Positions 5,003-7,519 of a stretch of 7,519 nucleotides of DNA are shown in pieces. This DNA is from Gammaproteobacteria bacterium (GTDB taxonomy: Bacteria; Pseudomonadota; Gammaproteobacteria; Chromatiales; Chromatiaceae), in contig JAUXGQ010000063.1 of assembly GCA_030621975.1 (NCBI GenBank), forward strand, positions 1 through 7,519, written 5' to 3'. Position numbers and translations under genes: made by a program. The notes beneath the pieces are model-generated. The model saw only the letters and a program-made list of their open reading frames with translations, had not been told where the DNA came from and did no database searches. How positions within the stretch are numbered: position 1 is the first letter of the stretch; the number at the start of each line of letters is the position of its first letter.

Positions 5003-5467
5003 CTAGCATAACCCCTTCACCAATTCCAGTACCTCTGCCGCATGGCCTTTCGGCTTTACGTCGTACATCGCATGCCGGATAACGCCCGCGGGATCGATCA
5101 CAAAGGTGGAACGTAGAATCCCCATGACCTTGGTCCCGTTTTTTTCCCGTTCCCGCCATACACCGTATTTCTCGCACAGCTCGCCTTCGGTATCCGCCAG
5201 CAGGCGCACCGTCAATCCGTGCTTGTCCCGGAAGTCGGCGTGGCTAATGCAGTTGTCCCTGCTCACGCCCAGCACCACGGCGTTGTTTTTCATGAACTCT
5301 TCCTGCAGTTCCGTGAGTTCGATCGCCTCGATGGTGCAGCCGGTGGTATCGTCCTTCGGGTAAAAGTACAACACGATATTCTTACCTTTGAAATCCGCCA
5401 TGCTCGACAGCTGCATATCCGAATCCGGCAGCGAGAAGTCAGGAGCGGCTTGTCCGGCAGTCAGCAT
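5003..5467 (-). CDS. bcp: peroxiredoxin, BCP/PrxQ subfamily (thiol peroxidase)
   Basis: A 154-residue cytoplasmic peroxidase that reduces hydrogen peroxide and organic hydroperoxides through a peroxidatic cysteine. The active site is YFYPKDDTTGCT: P37, T41 and C44 form the PxxxTxxC motif, and R119 in LRSTFVID is the conserved active-site arginine. Length is normal for the family. In E. coli BCP the resolving cysteine lies five residues after the peroxidatic one; here that position (49) is isoleucine (TIEAIEL). The remaining cysteines are C73, C98 and the C-terminal C154. The enzyme must therefore use another resolving residue, a 1-Cys mechanism, or an outside thiol. ATG at 5465-5467 with a strong GAGGGGG Shine-Dalgarno (5472-5478). 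It follows metH on the same strand after 92 nt that seem to hold its own promoter. The gene name is assigned by subfamily. Confidence 0.95.
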   Translation of the reverse strand: MLTAGQAAPDFSLPDSDMQLSSMADFKGKNIVLYFYPKDDTTGCTIEAIELTELQEEFMKNNAVVLGVSRDNCISHADFRDKHGLTVRLLADTEGELCEKYGVWREREKNGTKVMGILRSTFVIDPAGVIRHAMYDVKPKGHAAEVLELVKGLC

Positions 5468-5490
5468 AAGTCCCCCTCTTTAGATTTCGA

Positions 5491-5538
5491 ATTGTAGAAG
5501 ACTGTAAGAAGACTAGGCACGACTGGCCTTATGGTCAA
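5491..5538 (-). promoter_or_regulatory. putative bcp promoter region with a direct repeat
   Basis: On the minus strand TTGACC (5533-5538) is followed 17 nt later by TAGTCT (5510-5515), a possible -35/-10 pair. A better -10 alone, TACAAT (5491-5496), lies downstream without a clear -35. Two near-identical direct repeats, read on the plus strand as GTAGAAGACT (5494-5503) and GTAAGAAGACT (5504-5514), sit between them. They could be a regulator site or chance. Confidence 0.35.
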
Positions 5539-5559
5539 CCCGCGGTGGGGAAAAAATGA

Positions 5560-7155
5560 CTAGGGTTCGTAGGCAAGGATGGGGGCCAGCCAGCGTTCGG
5601 CCTGCTCCACCGACATCCCTTTGCGCATGGCGTAATCCTGCACCTGATCGCGGGCGATCCGCCCGGTGCCGAAATAGCGCGCCTTCGGGTGAGAAAAATA
5701 AAATCCGCTCACCGATGCCGCCGGCAGCATGGCGAAGGATTCGGTAAGCCGGATGCCCGCATGTTCATCCGCCTTCATGAGCTCCCACAGCAATCCCTTC
5801 TCGGTGTGATCGGGACAGGCCGGATAGCCCGGCGCCGGGCGGATGCCGATGTATTTCTCGGCGACGAGCTCCTCGTTGCTGAGGGCCTCGTCCGCCGCAT
5901 AGCCCCAGAACTCGCGACGCACCCGCTCGTGCAGGCGTTCGGCGAAGGCCTCCGCCAGGCGGTCCGCGAGGGCCTTGAGCATGATGGATTGGTAGTCATC
6001 GTGCGCGGCCTCGAACCGGGCCAGCCTCTTCTCGATACCGATGCCGGTGGTGACCGCAAAGGCGCCGATGTAATCCTCCACACCGGAGGCCTTCGGGGCG
6101 ACGTAGTCGGCCAGGCACAGGTTGCCTTCCCCACCGGCCTTGACCATCTGCTGACGAATGAAGTGAAAACGCGCAACCACCTTTTCTCGCGTTTGATCCG
6201 CGTAGACCTCCAGGTCATCATCGTTGACGCTGTTGGCGGGCCAGAAACCGAGCACCGCTCTGGCGGTGAGCCAGCCTTCGGCTTGGATGCGGGACAGCAT
6301 CGCCCGGGCATCATCGAACAGCTGCCGGGCATGCTCGCCCACCACCGCGTCGTCCAGGATCCGCGGATAGCGGCCCGCCAGCTCCCAGGTCTGAAAAAAT
6401 GGCGACCAGTCGATCCGCTCCTGCAGCTCCGCCAGAGGGTAATCGTCAAACACCTTGAGGCCCAGGAACGTGGGTTTCAGAGGTCTGCGCTCACCCCAGT
6501 TCGTTGCGAACCTGTTGCGCCGGGCGTCGCCGATGCTGAGTTGGCGGCGTTTCTGCTGCTGCCCGGAACGCCGCTCGCGGGCGGCGGCATATTCATCTTT
6601 CACCTCGCGCGCGAACGCGTCGCGCCGCTCCTCGGACAGCAGACTGGCGGCCACGCCCACGGCCCGTGACGCGTCGGGAACGTACACCACCGGGGCCTGG
6701 TATTGGGGATCGATCTTGACTGCGGTATGGATCCGGGACGTGGTGGCGCCACCGATCAGCAGGGGGATGTGGAAACCCTGGCGCTCGAGCTCCCTGCCCA
6801 TGTGCACCATCTCGTCCAGGGAGGGCGTGATCAGCCCGGACAGCCCGATGAGGTCCACCCGCTCCTCCCGGGCCTTCTGCAGAATAGTCTCGGCAGGCAC
6901 CATGACCCCCAGGTCGACGACCTCGTAGTTGTTGCACTGCAGAACCACGCCTACGATATTCTTTCCGATGTCGTGCACATCGCCCTTTACGGTGGCCATC
7001 AGGATCTTGCCGTTGGACTGGATCTCGCAACCCGCCTTCTCCGCTTCCATGAACGGCAGCAGATAGGCCACCGCCTTTTTCATCACCCGGGCGGACTTGA
7101 CCACCTGGGGCAGAAACATCTTCCCGGCGCCGAACAGATCCCCCACCAGGTTCAT
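5560..7155 (-). CDS. metH: cobalamin-dependent methionine synthase, C-terminal part (B12-binding and AdoMet reactivation domains)
   Basis: This reading frame carries the second part of MetH, which transfers a methyl group from methyltetrahydrofolate to homocysteine through cobalamin. Its first residues are the end of the Cap helices, including F8 and L15, which align with E. coli F708 and L715 over the cobalt. The B12 fold follows with DVHDIG (59-64; H61 is the lower cobalt ligand), GLSGLITPSLDEM (104-116) and GGATTS (135-140). Then comes the activation domain, which binds S-adenosylmethionine for reductive reactivation, with the RPAPGYPACPDHTEK motif (439-453) and the usual end GMSVEQAERWLAP. 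TAG stop at 5560-5562; the C-terminus is complete. The ATG at 7153-7155 is probably not a natural start: the preceding frame ends at the same spot and the two join seamlessly in the homologous protein. No good ribosome-binding site precedes it. Confidence 0.95.
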   Translation of the reverse strand: MNLVGDLFGAGKMFLPQVVKSARVMKKAVAYLLPFMEAEKAGCEIQSNGKILMATVKGDVHDIGKNIVGVVLQCNNYEVVDLGVMVPAETILQKAREERVDLIGLSGLITPSLDEMVHMGRELERQGFHIPLLIGGATTSRIHTAVKIDPQYQAPVVYVPDASRAVGVAASLLSEERRDAFAREVKDEYAAARERRSGQQQKRRQLSIGDARRNRFATNWGERRPLKPTFLGLKVFDDYPLAELQERIDWSPFFQTWELAGRYPRILDDAVVGEHARQLFDDARAMLSRIQAEGWLTARAVLGFWPANSVNDDDLEVYADQTREKVVARFHFIRQQMVKAGGEGNLCLADYVAPKASGVEDYIGAFAVTTGIGIEKRLARFEAAHDDYQSIMLKALADRLAEAFAERLHERVRREFWGYAADEALSNEELVAEKYIGIRPAPGYPACPDHTEKGLLWELMKADEHAGIRLTESFAMLPAASVSGFYFSHPKARYFGTGRIARDQVQDYAMRKGMSVEQAERWLAPILAYEP

Positions 7156-7157
7156 GC
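7152..7157 (-). other. probable single-base frameshift in metH
   Basis: The minus strand reads ATG GAT GC ATG AAC. E. coli MetH has MDGMNVVGDLF here, so a full codon is expected between GAT and ATG but only two bases (GC) are present. The result is a TGA stop in the first frame overlapping an ATG in the second (ATGA). Restoring one base (for example GAT GGC ATG) gives one continuous MetH. It may be a sequencing or assembly error, a real mutation, or much less likely a functional split. Confidence 0.85.
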
Positions 7158-7519
7158 ATCCATCAAAGGACCTTCGATCACCGCCAGGGCCCGCTCCGCC
7201 TCCTGCCGCGCCGCTTCCGTATCCTCATCGATGAAGTCGGTTATCCCTTTTACCAGCGCATGTCCCAGACGCTTGTGGACCGGCCAGCCACGCCATTCCA
7301 GATCTTCCTGCCGGTCTGCCCCGGCACCTTCGCCCCGGTACTGCTCGGCAACCTCCAGGAGCCTTTCGGTGCTGTCGGCGCGGCGGTTCAAGACCACATC
7401 GGCCACCCGCTCGCGCAGCGCCTCGGGCAGCTCGTCGTAGATGGCCAGCTGTCCCGCATTGACGATGCCCATATCCATCCCGGCAGCAATGGCGTGGTAC
7501 AGGAACACGGCATGGATCG
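7152..7519 (-). CDS. metH: cobalamin-dependent methionine synthase, middle part (end of folate domain and start of Cap), cut by window edge
   Basis: The frame is open to the right-hand end of the window, so its start is outside; the GTG at 7506-7508 is an internal valine (AVFLYHAI). The visible 121 or so codons cover the end of the methyltetrahydrofolate domain (GMDMGIVNAGQLAIYDELP, read from 7478 leftward). They continue into the first helices of the Cap bundle (LNRRADSTERLLEVAEQYRG, then KRLGHALVKGITDFIDEDTE) and end at VIEGPLMDA. In E. coli MetH the next residues are MNVVGDLF at about position 701, which here begin the following, overlapping reading frame. The two pieces are therefore one gene broken inside the Cap helical bundle. 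The homocysteine-binding domain lies beyond the window. Confidence 0.93.
   Translation of the reverse strand, partial: IHAVFLYHAIAAGMDMGIVNAGQLAIYDELPEALRERVADVVLNRRADSTERLLEVAEQYRGEGAGADRQEDLEWRGWPVHKRLGHALVKGITDFIDEDTEAARQEAERALAVIEGPLMDA

Noticed and set aside
5551..5556. Run of six A (T on the minus strand) just after the metH stop as an intrinsic terminator
   Set aside because: No stable stem precedes the T run; the sequence before it is the metH coding end.
5689..6669. 326-codon open frame on the plus strand across metH
   Set aside because: Antisense shadow of a well-conserved MetH region; no domain or ribosome-binding site of its own.

Overview
The window is GC-rich, densely coded DNA. 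Its protein sequences (GlgP, BCP-type peroxiredoxin, MetH close to the E. coli enzyme) point to a gammaproteobacterium. A persulfide-sensor-like ArsR repressor hints at sulfur metabolism, but that is only an inference. No phage, plasmid or transposase gene is visible; the unusual content is intergenic repeats and a sensory operon.

Layout. At the left edge is the 3' end of glycogen phosphorylase (1-561, +). It converges on a small two-helix membrane protein (720-905, -). Next is a three-gene operon on the minus strand, transcribed right to left: a hybrid histidine kinase (4707-2368), a REC-PAS response regulator (2371-1487, 4-nt overlap) and a SqrR/BigR/YgaV-like ArsR repressor (1476-1141, whose Shine-Dalgarno overlaps the upstream stop). 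Further right, also on the minus strand, are a BCP peroxiredoxin (5467-5003) and the 3' half of cobalamin-dependent methionine synthase (7519-5560). The metH reading frame is broken at about 7152-7157 by what looks like one missing base.

Intergenic DNA. Three copies of one 74-nt element lie at 605-678, 992-1065 and 4808-4881. Each has a GTAG tetranucleotide plus an 18-nt hairpin, a 30-nt spacer, then the inverted hairpin plus CTAC. This is the architecture of REP/BIME elements mobilised by RAYT (TnpA-REP) transposases. Copies 1 and 2 bracket the small membrane protein gene; copies 2 and 3 bracket the sensory operon. A separate cluster of three hairpins (4915-4994) follows the peroxiredoxin gene, and two of them share a CAGGGA apex on unrelated stems.

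How the genes may work together (inference). The kinase senses a periplasmic signal through a Cache-like domain and can phosphorylate its own receiver and/or the stand-alone regulator, which has no DNA-binding domain. The only DNA-binding protein of the operon is the ArsR repressor. Its two cysteines are 66 residues apart, as in persulfide-responsive repressors, so it may autoregulate the operon through the dyad at 4755-4777. glgP, bcp and metH look like ordinary housekeeping neighbours. Intergenic stretches (562-719, 906-1140, 4708-5002, 5468-5559) are all under 300 nt and are described through the sites listed.
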